Shown: in pieces, positions 17,670 to 27,406 of the stretch
Position numbering within the stretch: the first letter of the stretch is position 1
Layout: the number at the start of each line of letters is the position of its first letter
Assembly: GCF_000225525.1 (NCBI RefSeq)
Contig: NZ_AGBF01000002.1
Location: 1-64,000, forward strand
Length of the DNA: 64,000 nucleotides
Source: Streptomyces zinciresistens K42
Lineage (GTDB): Bacteria > Actinomycetota > Actinomycetes > Streptomycetales > Streptomycetaceae
Direction of reading: 5' to 3'
Notes under the pieces: generated by a model
The model's input: the letters and a program-made list of their open reading frames with translations, nothing else
Database searches by the model: none
What the model was told of the DNA's origin: nothing
Program-made: the position numbers and the translations under genes

Positions 17670-17900
17670 TCACCTCGCGGCGGTGGACCGCGGGGTGGTG
17701 CGGGTGGTGGCCGGGTCGGCCGGGTTGGCCGTGGGGGGCGCGGGCGGTGTGACGGTGGGGCTGGTCGGGGTCGACGGGCCCTCGTCGCGCAGGCCCTTGC
17801 CGTCCTCGCACCCGGTGAGCGCGAGTGCGGCGGCCGCCAGCAGCGCGGCGGTCAGCAGCCGGGCGCGGCGGCGCGGGACGGGGGGTGCGGACGCGGACAT
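17670..17900 (-). CDS. Small secreted lipoprotein of unknown function
   Basis: A 76-aa predicted lipoprotein. A basic start (PPVPRRRARLL) leads into a hydrophobic helix and the lipobox LALTGC. The mature part is only about 45 residues, rich in Pro, Thr and Ala, and looks unstructured. It faces hemB with the stops 16 bases apart. No domain is recognised. The strong lipobox and third-position GC bias argue that it is real. Confidence 0.65.
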   Translation of the reverse strand: MSASAPPVPRRRARLLTAALLAAAALALTGCEDGKGLRDEGPSTPTSPTVTPPAPPTANPADPATTRTTPRSTAAR

Positions 17901-18088
17901 GGTGCGGCCCTCTCCTTGGCTGGGGTTCCGGGGTGCGCACCAGCCTGCTCGATCATCTGGCCGCTGGGCCAGTCCTGGCCGGTGGATTCGGGACGGCCCC
18001 GTCGTGGGACGGGCTCTGAGCTGCGGAGATCTCCTGGTTCGGGGAGGCGTTGTGGGACGGGGCGGGGTGTTCCTTTTAGGGTGGGGCC

Positions 18089-18919
18089 ATGTTCGACACT
18101 CCGGGGTTCGAGCTCGACGCGTACTTGGGGCGGATCGGGTGGGAGGGGGAGCGGGCGGCTGATGCGGCGACTCTGCGGGGTGTGCATCTGGCGCACCTGC
18201 GGGGCATCCCCTTCGAGAACCTGGACGCCCTGCGCCGTGTCGCCCCCTCGCTCGCTCCGGCCGATCTGATGGCCAAGCTGGTGCGCGGTCGGCGCGGCGG
18301 CTACTGCTACGAGCACAACACCCTGTTCGCCTGCGCCCTGGAGGAGCTGGGCTTCGGGGTGGCCCGGCTGGGCGCCCGGGTCGTCGTGGGGGCCGACCGT
18401 ATCGAGAGCCGTCCGCGCACCCACATGGCGCTGCTCGTGCGGGTCCCCGGCGACGCGCGGCCCTACCTCGCGGACGTCGGATTCGGCGCGCTCGGTGCCC
18501 TGCTGGAGCCGGTGCCGCTCACCGTGGGCGCCGAGTTCCAGGGCGCCGGACGGCGGCACCGGCTGGTCCACGTCCCGCACGACGGGCCGCTGCCGCTGTG
18601 GCTGCTCCAGGCCCACGACCGGGCGACGGACCGGTGGGAGGGGCAGTACGCCTTCACCCTGGAGCCGTTCGAGCAGCCCGACTTCGAGGTCGTCAACTGG
18701 CACATCGCCACGAATCCGCGCTCACCCTTCACCCAGCGCCTGTTCGTCCGGCACCTCAGCGCCGAACGCCATCTGCTGCTGCACGGCGCCCTGCTCACCG
18801 AGACCCGTGCGGACGGGAGCGTCCTGGAGCGGACGGTGACGGGGGAGGAGCGGGCGCGGCTTCTGCTGGCCGAGGAGTTCGGGATCGACACGCCCGCCGG
18901 GATGCGGCTGCTGCCCTAG
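18089..18919 (+). CDS. nat: Arylamine N-acetyltransferase
   Basis: Transfers acetyl from acetyl-CoA to arylamines or arylhydrazines; in actinomycetes relatives also act in natural-product amide formation. The catalytic triad is visible: Cys 73 in RGGYCYEHN, His 112 in RTHMALLVR, Asp 129 in LADVGFGAL. The conserved N-terminal PFENLDAL is present. 276 aa is normal. The TAG stop lies inside the left arm of the palindromic element at 18916-19096, so the last residues may have been changed by its insertion, although the protein appears full length. Confidence 0.93.
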   Translation: MFDTPGFELDAYLGRIGWEGERAADAATLRGVHLAHLRGIPFENLDALRRVAPSLAPADLMAKLVRGRRGGYCYEHNTLFACALEELGFGVARLGARVVVGADRIESRPRTHMALLVRVPGDARPYLADVGFGALGALLEPVPLTVGAEFQGAGRRHRLVHVPHDGPLPLWLLQAHDRATDRWEGQYAFTLEPFEQPDFEVVNWHIATNPRSPFTQRLFVRHLSAERHLLLHGALLTETRADGSVLERTVTGEERARLLLAEEFGIDTPAGMRLLP

Positions 18920-19096
18920 GCCCTGTCTGGAGTTCCCCGTCTGCCTCGCGACGCCTGGCACGGCACCTCGACGCACGGAGCCGAATCATCCAAGTACATC
19001 CAGTACGAGGACGATCCGGCCGCACGCCGATGCACCACACCAGACGTCGCGAGGCCGCCCTTCGGGCGACGACGGGGAACTCCAGACAGGACCTAG
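18916..19096. mobile_element. MITE-like palindromic element, about 181 bp
   Basis: Terminal inverted repeats of 26 bp (18916-18941 and 19071-19096) differ at one position; each begins CTAGG(C/T)CCTGTCTGG. Inside, shorter complementary blocks (GCCTCGCGACG and its complement) continue the symmetry, so most of the element could fold into one long hairpin. There is no transposase. It sits exactly between two convergent genes, and the stop codons of both (TAG at each end) lie within the repeats. It looks like a non-autonomous insertion that now also works as a bidirectional terminator. Confidence 0.8.
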
Positions 19097-19872
19097 TCCC
19101 ACCAGAAGTGCCAGGCCGGTTGGCCGAGGAGTCGGGTCTCGGCGTAGGCGCGGACGTCGTCGCCGCTCTGGAGGATGTTGTCCGGGCAGAACGCGAAGTG
19201 CTCGGCGGCGATCGCCTCGGCCTGTGCCGGGGTGGCCGACGGGGACGCCACCGAGACCAGCAGGTGGTCGAAGCCGAGTGCCACCACCCGTATGCCGAAG
19301 CGGTCCTCCCAGGAGCGGAGCACCGCGCACAGGCGGGCGGTGTCCCCCTCGTGGTTGGCCGGGCCGCCCCAGCCGATCACCGCCGGGACGTCCGCGCTGC
19401 GGCGGGCCGGTACCAGGGCGAGCCGGGGCTCCCGGAGCAGGCTGCCCGCGGCGAGCAGGGAGTCCGCGATGTCGGCGGCGGTCGTGTCCGGCAGGCCGGC
19501 GAGGTCCTCGGGGGCGCTCTCGGCCCGCCCCGGCCAGTCCTCGCCGCTCTCCCCGGCGGCGTACTCCTCCCAGAGCTCGGCGAGCACCTCGTCCGGGTCG
19601 TGGTCGCCCGGGTAGGACATCGCTCCCGGCATCAGGTCCCAGGTGTCCGGGCCGCCGTGGGGGCCGTCCGCCTCGATGAGGACCGGCAGCAGGCCGGCCG
19701 TGCGGAGGGCCGGGGCCAGTGCGGACCAGGCGCCGGGCTTCGCCGGCTCGTCCGCGAGCCACAGCAGTGGCTCGTGCCACGGTCCGTCGGCCGTCGCGTC
19801 GACCAACCGGCCGGGCGGGAGCGGCAGTCCGAGGGCGGCCAGCCTCGGAAGCGCGTTCGGGAGTGTCGCCAT
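19093..19872 (-). CDS. DUF4253 domain protein
   Basis: A 259-aa cytoplasmic protein. The C-terminal ~110 residues match the DUF4253 pattern (ALVPARRSADVPAVIGWGG; then EDRFGIRVVALGFDHLLVSV; ending PAWHFWWD). The N-terminal half contains an acidic middle region. The biochemical role is unknown; DUF4253 proteins occur near polymorphic-toxin immunity genes in some genomes, but nothing here shows a toxin. ATG 19872 is chosen; the frame continues to 19902. Its TAG stop lies in the right terminal repeat of the neighbouring MITE-like element. Confidence 0.78.
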   Translation of the reverse strand: MATLPNALPRLAALGLPLPPGRLVDATADGPWHEPLLWLADEPAKPGAWSALAPALRTAGLLPVLIEADGPHGGPDTWDLMPGAMSYPGDHDPDEVLAELWEEYAAGESGEDWPGRAESAPEDLAGLPDTTAADIADSLLAAGSLLREPRLALVPARRSADVPAVIGWGGPANHEGDTARLCAVLRSWEDRFGIRVVALGFDHLLVSVASPSATPAQAEAIAAEHFAFCPDNILQSGDDVRAYAETRLLGQPAWHFWWD

Positions 19873-19965
19873 GCCGGTGACTTTAAGGGGTGGCACCGAC
19901 AACGGGCGGCGCGTGAGCCGGTTCGGGCCCGTCCTTCCCCCCGGGGCGGACGGGCCCGGCCCCGG

Positions 19966-21720
19966 TCAGAGGCGCTCGGGTGTGCGGATGCCCAGCAGGG
20001 CCATGCCGCGGTGCAGTGTCCGGGCCGTCAGGTCGCACAGGAACAGGCGGTTCTCCACCTGCTCGGGCGTCTCGGCCTTCAGCACCGGGCACTTGTCGTA
20101 GAACGAGGTGTACAGCGAGGCCAGTTGGTACAGGTACGCCGCCAGCCTGTGCGGGGCGTACTCCGCGGCCGCCTCGAAGACCGTGTCCCCGAACGCGTCC
20201 AGGTGCAGGCCCAACGCCCTTTCCGCGGGGTGCAGTTCGAGTTCCGGGTGGGCGAGCGGTCCGGTGTCGCCCGCCTTGCGCAGGATCGACTGGATCCGGG
20301 CGTAGGCGTACTGGAGGTAGACGGAGGTGTCGCCGTTCAGCGAGACCATCTGGTCGAGGTCGAACTTGTAGTCGCGGTTCGGCGACGTCGACAGGTCCGC
20401 GTACTTCACGGCGCCGATGCCGACCTGCGCGGCCCGCTCCCGGATCTCGTCCTCGGTGAGGTCCCGGGCCTTCTCCCGGACCACCCCGGCCGCCCGCTGG
20501 ACCGCCTCGTCCAGCAGGTCCTCCAGCCGGACGGTCTCGCCCTCACGGGTCTTGAACGGCTTGCCGTCCGCGCCGAGCACCGTGCCGTAGCCCATGTTGT
20601 GCGCGGTGACGCCGTCGTTCAGCCAGCCGGCCCGGCGGGCCGTCTCGAAGACCATCCGGAAGTGCAGCGACTGGCGGACGTCCACCACGTACAGCAGGGT
20701 CGTCGCGTGCAGGTCGAGGACGCGGTTGCGGATGGCGGTCAGGTCGGAGGCCGCGTAGCCGAAGCCGCCGTCGGCCTTCTGCACGATCAGCGGCACCGGC
20801 TGGTCGTCCTTGCCGCGGATGTCGTCGAAGAAGACCACGAGCGCGCCCTCGGAGCGCACCGCGACGCCCTTCTCCTCCAGGAGCCGGGCGGTCTCGGGCA
20901 TGCCCTCGTTGTACGCGGACTCGCCGACGATCTCCTCGTCGCGGATCTCCATGTCCAGCTTCTCGAAGACGGAGGAGAAGTAGACCTTCGACTCGTCCAC
21001 GAACTGCTGCCACAGTTCGAGGGTCTCCTTGTCGCCGGACTGCAGGGCGACGACCCGCTTGCGGGCCCGCTCCTTGAACTCCTCGTCGGTGTCGAAGACC
21101 GCACGCGACGCCTTGTACACCCGGTTCAGGTTGCTCATCGCCTGCTCGCCGTCGACCTCGGCCGCGGGGGCCAGCTCGCCGGGGTGCTCGAACAGGTACT
21201 GGATGAGCATGCCGAACTGGGTGCCCCAGTCGCCGATGTGGTGCCGGCCGATCGTCGTCTCGCCGGTGAAGTCGAGCATGCCGCGCAGCGCGTCGCCGAT
21301 GACCGCCGACCGCAGATGGCCGACGTGCATCTCCTTGGCCACGTTCGGCTGGGCGTAGTCGACGACCGTGATGCCCGCGTCCCGCTTCAGGGGGACGCCC
21401 AGACGCTCGCCGTCGGCGTGCCGCGCGGCGAGGTTCGCGGTGATCGCCCGGTCGGCGACGGTGATGTTGAGGAACCCGGGGCCGGAGACCTCGACGTCGG
21501 CGATCACGTCACCGGTGACGATGTGGCCGACGACCTCCGCCGCCAGCTCCCGCGGGTTCGCCCTGCTCTGCTTGGCGAGTGCCAGGATCCCGTTGGCCTG
21601 GAAGTCGGCCCGGTCGCTGCGGCGCAGCAGCGGGTCGGCGTCGGCCTGCGGCCGGGCGGCCGACAGGGCGTCCGCGAGACGCTGCTGGACGTGAGCGGTG
21701 AGCGACGTGACCGAGGTCAT
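19966..21720 (-). CDS. argS: Arginyl-tRNA synthetase
   Basis: Class I aminoacyl-tRNA synthetase charging tRNA-Arg. The 584-aa product has the N-terminal Add-1 domain, the HIGH box as [16 protein letters not shown] (after YAQPN), [11 protein letters not shown], and the C-terminal anticodon-binding DALR domain ([20 protein letters not shown], ending [18 protein letters not shown]). As usual for ArgRS there is no canonical KMSKS. ATG 21720 is the natural start. It is divergent from lysS with about 145 bases between them. Confidence 0.97.
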   Translation of the reverse strand: MTSVTSLTAHVQQRLADALSAARPQADADPLLRRSDRADFQANGILALAKQSRANPRELAAEVVGHIVTGDVIADVEVSGPGFLNITVADRAITANLAARHADGERLGVPLKRDAGITVVDYAQPNVAKEMHVGHLRSAVIGDALRGMLDFTGETTIGRHHIGDWGTQFGMLIQYLFEHPGELAPAAEVDGEQAMSNLNRVYKASRAVFDTDEEFKERARKRVVALQSGDKETLELWQQFVDESKVYFSSVFEKLDMEIRDEEIVGESAYNEGMPETARLLEEKGVAVRSEGALVVFFDDIRGKDDQPVPLIVQKADGGFGYAASDLTAIRNRVLDLHATTLLYVVDVRQSLHFRMVFETARRAGWLNDGVTAHNMGYGTVLGADGKPFKTREGETVRLEDLLDEAVQRAAGVVREKARDLTEDEIRERAAQVGIGAVKYADLSTSPNRDYKFDLDQMVSLNGDTSVYLQYAYARIQSILRKAGDTGPLAHPELELHPAERALGLHLDAFGDTVFEAAAEYAPHRLAAYLYQLASLYTSFYDKCPVLKAETPEQVENRLFLCDLTARTLHRGMALLGIRTPERL

Positions 21721-21864
21721 GGGATGGATGCCGTTCTCCTCGTGAGGATCGATGGACACGGTCAGTATCCCATGGGGGGTAAAGCGGTTTTCCCGGGCGG
21801 GACGCCGTCTGGGAGAATGGTGCGCCGGCCGCCGACCGTACGGCTGCCCCGGAGAAAGAAGGAC

Positions 21865-23604
21865 GTGCCGATCGTGGCTCAGAGCACCGAGACCACCGAC
21901 TGGGTCTCCCGTTTCGCGGATGAGGTCATCGAGGAGTCGGAGCGTCGGGCCCCGGGCAAACCGGTCGTCGTCGCGTCGGGGCTCTCCCCCTCCGGACCCG
22001 TCCACCTCGGCAACCTGCGCGAGGTCATGACCCCGCACCTGGTCGCCGACGAGATCCGGCGGCGCGGGCACCAGGTCCGGCATCTGATCTCCTGGGACGA
22101 CTTCGACCGCTACCGCAAGGTGCCGGCCGGTGTCGCCGGGGTCGACGAGTCGTGGGCAGAGCACATCGGCAAGCCGCTGACCTCGGTCCCGGCGCCGAAG
22201 GGCTCGTCCTTCCCGAACTGGGCCGAGCACTTCAAGGCCGCCATGGTCGAGGCGCTCACCGAACTGGGCGTCGCGTTCGACGGGATCAGCCAGACGGCGC
22301 AGTACACCGCCGGCGCCTACCGCGAGCAGATCCTGCACGCCATGAGGCACCGCGCCGACATCGACGCCGTGCTCGCCCAGTACCGGACCAGGCCCAAGCC
22401 CGCCAAGCAGCAGCAGAAGCAGGTCGACGAGGCCGAGCTGGAGGCCGCGGAGGGCTCGGGCGCCGCCGCCGAGGACGACGGCTCCTCCGGCGCGGGCGGG
22501 TACTTCCCGTACAAGCCGTTCTGCGGCAACTGCGAGAAGGACCTGACGACGGTCACCTCGTACGACGACGACACCACCGAGCTGACGTACACCTGCGACG
22601 CGTGCGGCTTCTCCGAGACCGTCCGCCTCAACGAGTTCAACCGCGGCAAGCTGGTCTGGAAGGTCGACTGGCCCATGCGGTGGGCGTACGAGGGCGTCGT
22701 GTTCGAGCCCAGCGGTGTCGACCACTCCTCGCCCGGGTCGTCCTTCCAGGTCGGCGGGCAGATCGTCGGGATCTTCGGCGGCGAGCGGCCCATCGGCCCG
22801 ATGTACGCCTTCGTCGGCATCAGCGGCATGGCCAAGATGTCCTCCTCGCGCGGTGGCGTGCCCACGCCCTCCGACGCGCTGAAGATCATGGAGCCGCAGC
22901 TGCTGCGCTGGCTCTACGCCCGCCGCCGCCCCAACCAGTCCTTCAAGATCGCCTTCGACCAGGAGATCCAGCGGCTCTACGACGAGTGGGACAAGCTCGA
23001 CGCGAAGGTCGCCGACGGCTCCGCGCTGCCGGCCGACGCCGCCGCGCACTCCCGTGCCGTGCGCACCGCCGCCGGTGAACTGCCGCGCACCGCCCGCCCG
23101 TTGCCGTACCGGACGCTCGCGTCCGTCGCGGACATCACCGCCGGGCACCAGGACCAGGCGCTGCGGATCCTCTCCGAGCTCGACCCGGAGAACCCGCTCG
23201 CCTCGCTGGACGAGGCCCGCCCGCGGTTCGACAAGGCCGAGGCGTGGATCAACACCCAGGTCCCCGCCGACCAGCGCACCGTCGTGCGCGAGGAGCCCGA
23301 CGGCGAGCTGCTGAAGTCCCTCGACGAGGCGTCCCGGGAGTCCCTGCGGCTGCTGCTCGACGGACTCGCCGGGCACTGGTCGCTCGACGGGCTCACCCAC
23401 CTCGTGTACGGGGTGCCCAAGGTGCAGGCCGGATTCTCCGCGGACGCCACGCCCAAGGAGCTGCCGGCCGAGATCAAGACGGCGCAGCGGACGTTCTTCG
23501 CCCTGCTGTACCGCCTGCTGGTCAGCCGGGACACCGGTCCGCGCCTGCCGACGCTGCTGCTGGCGGTGGGGCAGGAGCGGGTGCGGCTGCTGCTCGGTCC
23601 GTGA
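21865..23604 (+). CDS. lysS: Class I lysyl-tRNA synthetase
   Basis: Charges tRNA-Lys with the archaeal-type class I enzyme, which many Streptomyces use as their main LysRS. The HIGH-like motif is [17 protein letters not shown] and the KMSKS equivalent is [10 protein letters not shown] zinc-ribbon-like CGNC...CDAC pair lies near residue 225, after a low-complexity acidic insertion (residues ~175-210). Two starts are possible: GTG 21865, with GGAG 10 bases upstream, and GTG 21874, with GAAGGA about 10 bases upstream; the longer is given. 579 aa. Divergent from argS. Confidence 0.94.
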   Translation: MPIVAQSTETTDWVSRFADEVIEESERRAPGKPVVVASGLSPSGPVHLGNLREVMTPHLVADEIRRRGHQVRHLISWDDFDRYRKVPAGVAGVDESWAEHIGKPLTSVPAPKGSSFPNWAEHFKAAMVEALTELGVAFDGISQTAQYTAGAYREQILHAMRHRADIDAVLAQYRTRPKPAKQQQKQVDEAELEAAEGSGAAAEDDGSSGAGGYFPYKPFCGNCEKDLTTVTSYDDDTTELTYTCDACGFSETVRLNEFNRGKLVWKVDWPMRWAYEGVVFEPSGVDHSSPGSSFQVGGQIVGIFGGERPIGPMYAFVGISGMAKMSSSRGGVPTPSDALKIMEPQLLRWLYARRRPNQSFKIAFDQEIQRLYDEWDKLDAKVADGSALPADAAAHSRAVRTAAGELPRTARPLPYRTLASVADITAGHQDQALRILSELDPENPLASLDEARPRFDKAEAWINTQVPADQRTVVREEPDGELLKSLDEASRESLRLLLDGLAGHWSLDGLTHLVYGVPKVQAGFSADATPKELPAEIKTAQRTFFALLYRLLVSRDTGPRLPTLLLAVGQERVRLLLGP

Positions 23605-23646
23605 CGGGCGCCGGACACTGAAGAGCTCAAGACCTGAAGACCTGAA

Positions 23647-23676
23647 GAAGGGGCCCTCCGTGCGGAGGGCCCCTTC
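23647..23676. terminator. Terminator after lysS
   Basis: A stem of about 14 bp (arms 23647-23660 and 23663-23676) with a tiny loop, 43 bases after the lysS stop. It also lies between lysS and the convergent DUF2637 gene. Confidence 0.82.
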
Positions 23677-23756
23677 CGCGTGCCGGGGGCGCGGCGTGTC
23701 GCCTCCGGGACGACGCGGGGTGCGCGGCCCCGGGCGGGGGCACGGGGCGTGCGCCC

Positions 23757-25139
23757 TCAGGCGATGTGGTCCTCCTCCAGCTCCGCCGAGTGGCGGTTCT
23801 GGAAGCGCTCGGCGAGGGTCTTCAGCTCGCTGGGGCTCAGCGTCTTGCCGTACGTGGCCTGGATGTTGTCGCCCAGGACCCGCGGCGTCGGGTAGCTGCC
23901 GTCGATCGACTGCCGGAACACCTGGTAGAACTCCTCCTCCGCCGGCTCCGGACGCTCCGGCGGGCCGCCTCCCCCGCCCAGCCGGCGGGTGCGGTTGCCG
24001 GTCACCGGGATCGGGAAGGTCCCGGTGTCCTCCGGGGACGGCTCCCGGACGGGGGGCTCCTCCTGGTACTGGTCCTGGTACTGCTCCGCCCGGACCTGCT
24101 CCTGGTACCACTCCTCGTAGTGCTCCTGGGGGTCGTACGAGGGGTTGTAGGAGCCGTGGTACTCGCCCACCCGGCGCGGGGTGTTGAACCAGTCCTGCAC
24201 CGGGGCGTCCTGCGCGGGGGCGGGGGCGGGGGCGGGGGCGGGGCCGCCGACCAGTTCGGGGCGCTGCTCGCCCGGGGACGCCGTGCGCTGCTGCGGGAAG
24301 GGCAGCGGACCGGCGGGCGCGGTCGCCGGTGCCGCGACGGGCACGGTCTCCGCGACGGGCGCGGCCTCCGCCACGGTCTCCGCCACGGTCTCCGCCACGG
24401 GCGCCGCGTCCAGCGCCTGCTGGGCGTTCACCGCCGGAAGCACCGCCGGCTCGATGCCCGCCGCCGCGAGGCCCGCCGGGGCCGTCTGCGCCAGGGGGAC
24501 GCCGTAGCGGGCCAGCCGCAGCGGCATCAGCGACTCCACCGGGGCCTTGCGCCGCCACGCCCGGCCGAAGCGCGAGCGCAGCCGCGCCTGGTACACCAGG
24601 CGCTCCTGCTCCAGCTTGATGACCTGCTCGTAGGAGCGCAGCTCCCACAGCTTCATCCGGCGCCACAGCAGGAACGTCGGCACGGGGGAGAGCAGCCAGC
24701 GCGTCATGCGCACGCCCTCCATGTGCTTGTCGGCCGTGATGTCGGCCATCCGGCCGATCGCGTGGCGGGCCGCCTCCACCGACACCACGAACAGCACCGG
24801 GATCACGGCGTGCATGCCCACGCCCAGCGGGTCGGGCCAGGCCGCCGCGCCGTTGAAGGCGATCGTCGCGGCCGTCAGCAGCCACGCGGTCTGGCGCAGC
24901 AGCGGGAACGGGATACGAATCCACGTCAGCAGCAGATCCAGCGCCAGCAGGACGCAGATGCCCGCGTCGATGCCGATCGGGAAGACGTAGCTGAAGTTCC
25001 CGAAGCCCTTCTGGAGGGCCAGCTCGCGCACGGCGGCGTAGGAACCGGCGAAGCCGATGCCGGCGATGATCACGGCGCCGAACACGACCACGCCGATGAG
25101 AACGCGGTGTGTCCGAGTCAGCTCTGGTTGGGCGGCCAC
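23757..25139 (-). CDS. DUF2637 membrane protein
   Basis: A 460-aa membrane protein. Four predicted helices fill the first ~150 residues ([20 protein letters not shown]; an Asp-containing [53 protein letters not shown]). This is the DUF2637 pattern, related to SpdB-type proteins of Streptomyces plasmids. The rest is cytoplasmic: a basic helical part, a long Pro/Ala/Glu-rich linker with repeated [18 protein letters not shown], and a C-terminal domain ([18 protein letters not shown]) that may bind DNA. GTG 25139 is chosen because GGGGAG lies about 6 bases upstream. Function unknown. Confidence 0.82.
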   Translation of the reverse strand: MAAQPELTRTHRVLIGVVVFGAVIIAGIGFAGSYAAVRELALQKGFGNFSYVFPIGIDAGICVLLALDLLLTWIRIPFPLLRQTAWLLTAATIAFNGAAAWPDPLGVGMHAVIPVLFVVSVEAARHAIGRMADITADKHMEGVRMTRWLLSPVPTFLLWRRMKLWELRSYEQVIKLEQERLVYQARLRSRFGRAWRRKAPVESLMPLRLARYGVPLAQTAPAGLAAAGIEPAVLPAVNAQQALDAAPVAETVAETVAEAAPVAETVPVAAPATAPAGPLPFPQQRTASPGEQRPELVGGPAPAPAPAPAQDAPVQDWFNTPRRVGEYHGSYNPSYDPQEHYEEWYQEQVRAEQYQDQYQEEPPVREPSPEDTGTFPIPVTGNRTRRLGGGGGPPERPEPAEEEFYQVFRQSIDGSYPTPRVLGDNIQATYGKTLSPSELKTLAERFQNRHSAELEEDHIA

Positions 25140-25163
25140 CCGTACTCCCCTCCCCTTGCGTGT

Positions 25164-25177
25164 TGTTGCGCGCAACA
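25164..25177. promoter_or_regulatory. Perfect 14-bp palindrome upstream of the DUF2637 gene
   Basis: TGTTGCGCGCAACA reads the same on both strands, 25 bases before the DUF2637 start. Its size and place suit an operator for a dimeric repressor. I cannot name the regulator. Confidence 0.5.
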
Positions 25178-25217
25178 GGGTGGCACATCTGTGCGGGGTG
25201 CGTTCGCCTGTACGGCC

Positions 25218-25248
25218 CGAGCCCGGCCCCGGACCGGGGCCGGGCTCG
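25218..25248. terminator. Terminator of the DUF3558 lipoprotein gene
   Basis: A perfect 15-bp stem (arms 25218-25232 and 25234-25248) centred on one base, about 55 bases beyond the stop of the minus-strand lipoprotein gene and before the DUF2637 promoter region's far side. Confidence 0.8.
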
Positions 25249-25305
25249 TTCAACAAGCCTGGCTGAGCTGCTGGTTGTGACGCAGCGGGGCGACAGGTGT
25301 GACAG

Positions 25306-26193
25306 TCAGCTCTTCTTCGGCGCAGAGGGGGACGGGGAGGCCGACTTGGAGGCCGGCGCCTTCTTCGACGGGTCCGCCGACGCGGACTTCGAGGGGGCGC
25401 CGCCCGGTGTGCCCGCGCCGGCCCCGCCGTTGGCGCGCGCGACCGAGGCCGCCGCCTCCTTCGCCGCCACGCGGGCGAGCTTGTCCAGCGCCTCCGCGCT
25501 CGGCGTCTTCTCCCCGGCCAGACCGGCGCCGTTGTAGTCGAGCGTGATGACCACGTTCTCGGCGCGGGCCACCACCGTCTCCTGCTTGAAGGCGCCTTCC
25601 TTCTTCTTCAGGTCGTAGCGCACGGCCGTCGCCGCCGAGCCCACGCCGGTGACCGGATCGGCCTTCGTGTTCTTGGCCCCGGGCACCGAACGGGCGTCGC
25701 TCACCTGCGTGTCGTAGTACTCCTGCGCCAGCTTCTCGCCCGAGCCGCGCGCGGAGTCCGACTCGAAGCGCAGCAGGGAGATGTTGAGCCAGCGGAACTG
25801 CGAGCCCTTCACACCGTTGTTGTCCAGGCTGCTCCAGGAGCAGGAGGCACGCGTCGACGGGTCGTCCGACGAGCCCTTCTTGCCGGACTCGGCCTTCGGC
25901 GCCAGGTCCTCCAGCGTCTTCTTCGGCAGCACCTTGCACGCGTCGGGCAGGGCCGCGTAGGCGGCCGCCTGCACGGTCGGCGACGGCTGCGCCGAAGTCT
26001 TCTGCGCCGACGGCGTGCCGCCGCTGCCGGCGTCGGCGGCCTTGTCGCCCGAACCGGAGTCCGAGGAGCATCCCGCCGCCACCAGCATCACGGGGACGGC
26101 GGCCGCGCAGACAAGGGCGCGGCGCAGGCCCTTGGCCCGCTGCTCGCGCTGGTCACGCCGGTCATGCTGGTCTCGCTCTGCTGCTCGCTGCAT
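25306..26193 (-). CDS. DUF3558 family lipoprotein
   Basis: A 295-aa predicted surface lipoprotein. The basic N-terminus (RREQRAKGLRR-like charge cluster) leads into VCAAAVPVMLVAAGC, a clear lipobox. The core (about residues 75-240) has the DUF3558 features: DACKVLP near the start, a conserved Cys in RASCSWSSLD, and a late VRYDLKKK strand. The tail is rich in Ala, Ser, Pro and Lys. The function of the family is not established. ATG 26193 has GAAGGA directly upstream; ATG 26208 is an alternative. It is the second of two adjacent DUF3558 genes, probably a tandem duplication. Confidence 0.82.
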   Translation of the reverse strand: MQRAAERDQHDRRDQREQRAKGLRRALVCAAAVPVMLVAAGCSSDSGSGDKAADAGSGGTPSAQKTSAQPSPTVQAAAYAALPDACKVLPKKTLEDLAPKAESGKKGSSDDPSTRASCSWSSLDNNGVKGSQFRWLNISLLRFESDSARGSGEKLAQEYYDTQVSDARSVPGAKNTKADPVTGVGSAATAVRYDLKKKEGAFKQETVVARAENVVITLDYNGAGLAGEKTPSAEALDKLARVAAKEAAASVARANGGAGAGTPGGAPSKSASADPSKKAPASKSASPSPSAPKKS

Positions 26194-26330
26194 GGTTCCT
26201 TCACTCATGACTGCATTCGTGGTTCCTGCGGTCGGATCGGGGTCCGAGGGGCCACGGTACGCGGTGAAGAAGCTGTGTGGTCTCGTTTCGATTACGTCGC
26301 ACACGGGCGCAACAGGGCGTGCGGCAGGCC

Positions 26331-27188
26331 CTAGTCGCTCAGCGCGTCCGCCAGTCGCGCGGCCAGTTTCCGGGCCCTGTCCTGCATTTCCTCGCTGTCC
26401 GGAACCGCGCCGAGGGTCGCGGGCTGCTCGTCGTACGCGATCGTCACGATGACGTTGGACGTGCGGAACGCCACAGTCACCTTGCGCTGCTGGGCCGTCG
26501 AACCGGAGCCGCCGAGCTCGTCGTCGAGGAACGCCTCGTCGCCGAGGTCGTCCAGCACGCGCGGCTGGAGCGCCGCGGGGGTGGCGCCCGTGCCGGGGGA
26601 GCCGGAGGACGAGGCGGCGGACCCGGACGGGGACTCCGGAGGGGACGCCGAGGACGAACCCGGCGCGGACGCCGAGGAGGACGCCGAGGACGACGGCGAC
26701 GGCGAGTCCCCGGCGCTCCCGCCCGCCGAACTCGCGGGCGCCGGAAGGTCGGCCGCCTCCCGGCGCGTCGCGAACAGCTCCTGCGCCTGCGTGTCGTCGC
26801 TGACCGCCCTGTCGTACGACACCACGCGCTCCAGGTCCACGAGGAGGAGGTCGGTGGCCTGCGCCGACTCCACCTTCCAGCGGCAGCCGACCTTGCGGTC
26901 GGTGTCGTAGGTCAGCGTCGGTGTGCCCTCGTACGCCTTCTCGCGCTGCTCGTCGTCGGTGAGCCGCCGGATGCCGGGCAGCAGCGAGTCGAGCGCCTCC
27001 TGGCCCACCGCCCCGCACGCCTCGGGCAGGGTCTGGTAGCGGCCGGGCTCGGCGGTCGCGGTGGCGGTGCCCGCGTCGCCCGGATTGGCGTCGTCGGTCG
27101 TGCCGCTGTCGTCGGAGCTGCCGGTGCAGCCGGCCAGCAGGGCCGCGAGGAGGGCGGCGACGCCGGAAACGTAGGCCTTCCGCTGCAC
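26331..27188 (-). CDS. DUF3558 family lipoprotein (paralogue)
   Basis: A 285-aa predicted lipoprotein with signal MQRKAYVSGVAALLAALLAG and lipobox Cys right after it. The mature protein holds PEACGAVGQEALDSLLPG and VGCRWKVES, spaced as in the neighbouring DUF3558 protein. A Ser/Pro/Ala linker of about 60 residues interrupts the domain. The GTG at 27188 has GAGAGGAG seven bases upstream. It lies upstream of its paralogue on the same strand, with 138 bases between, so separate promoters are possible. Function unknown. Confidence 0.82.
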   Translation of the reverse strand: MQRKAYVSGVAALLAALLAGCTGSSDDSGTTDDANPGDAGTATATAEPGRYQTLPEACGAVGQEALDSLLPGIRRLTDDEQREKAYEGTPTLTYDTDRKVGCRWKVESAQATDLLLVDLERVVSYDRAVSDDTQAQELFATRREAADLPAPASSAGGSAGDSPSPSSSASSSASAPGSSSASPPESPSGSAASSSGSPGTGATPAALQPRVLDDLGDEAFLDDELGGSGSTAQQRKVTVAFRTSNVIVTIAYDEQPATLGAVPDSEEMQDRARKLAARLADALSD

Positions 27189-27406
27189 GGTCAGGCTCCT
27201 CTCGACGGTGCGGGGTGGGTGGGCGCGTCTGTTCGGATCTCCAGTGTCCCCGCTGGTTATTCGCTTGCCGCGCGGGGGCGCCCCCTGGAGACAATGTGTA
27301 TCGCACGCACTGCCGTGGACGCCGGTCCGCTGTCCCTTTTCTTCGACCCTGGCGCCGGTTTTGCGATTGACGACGTGTGTAGGTTTTCCAGGGGATCGAG
27401 GGCGAT

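Noticed and set aside
21721..21864. T-box or other riboswitch between argS and lysS
   Set aside because: The gap is short and shows no T-box sequence or stable specifier stem; two simple divergent promoters suffice.
18598..23604. Very long plus-strand frame of 1668 codons
   Set aside because: Only its last part is a real gene (lysS, from about 21865). The rest is the antisense shadow of argS and DUF4253, produced by GC-rich codon bias.
19966..25188. Very long minus-strand frame of 1740 codons
   Set aside because: Real only up to 21720 (argS); beyond that it is antisense to lysS and out of frame with the DUF2637 gene.
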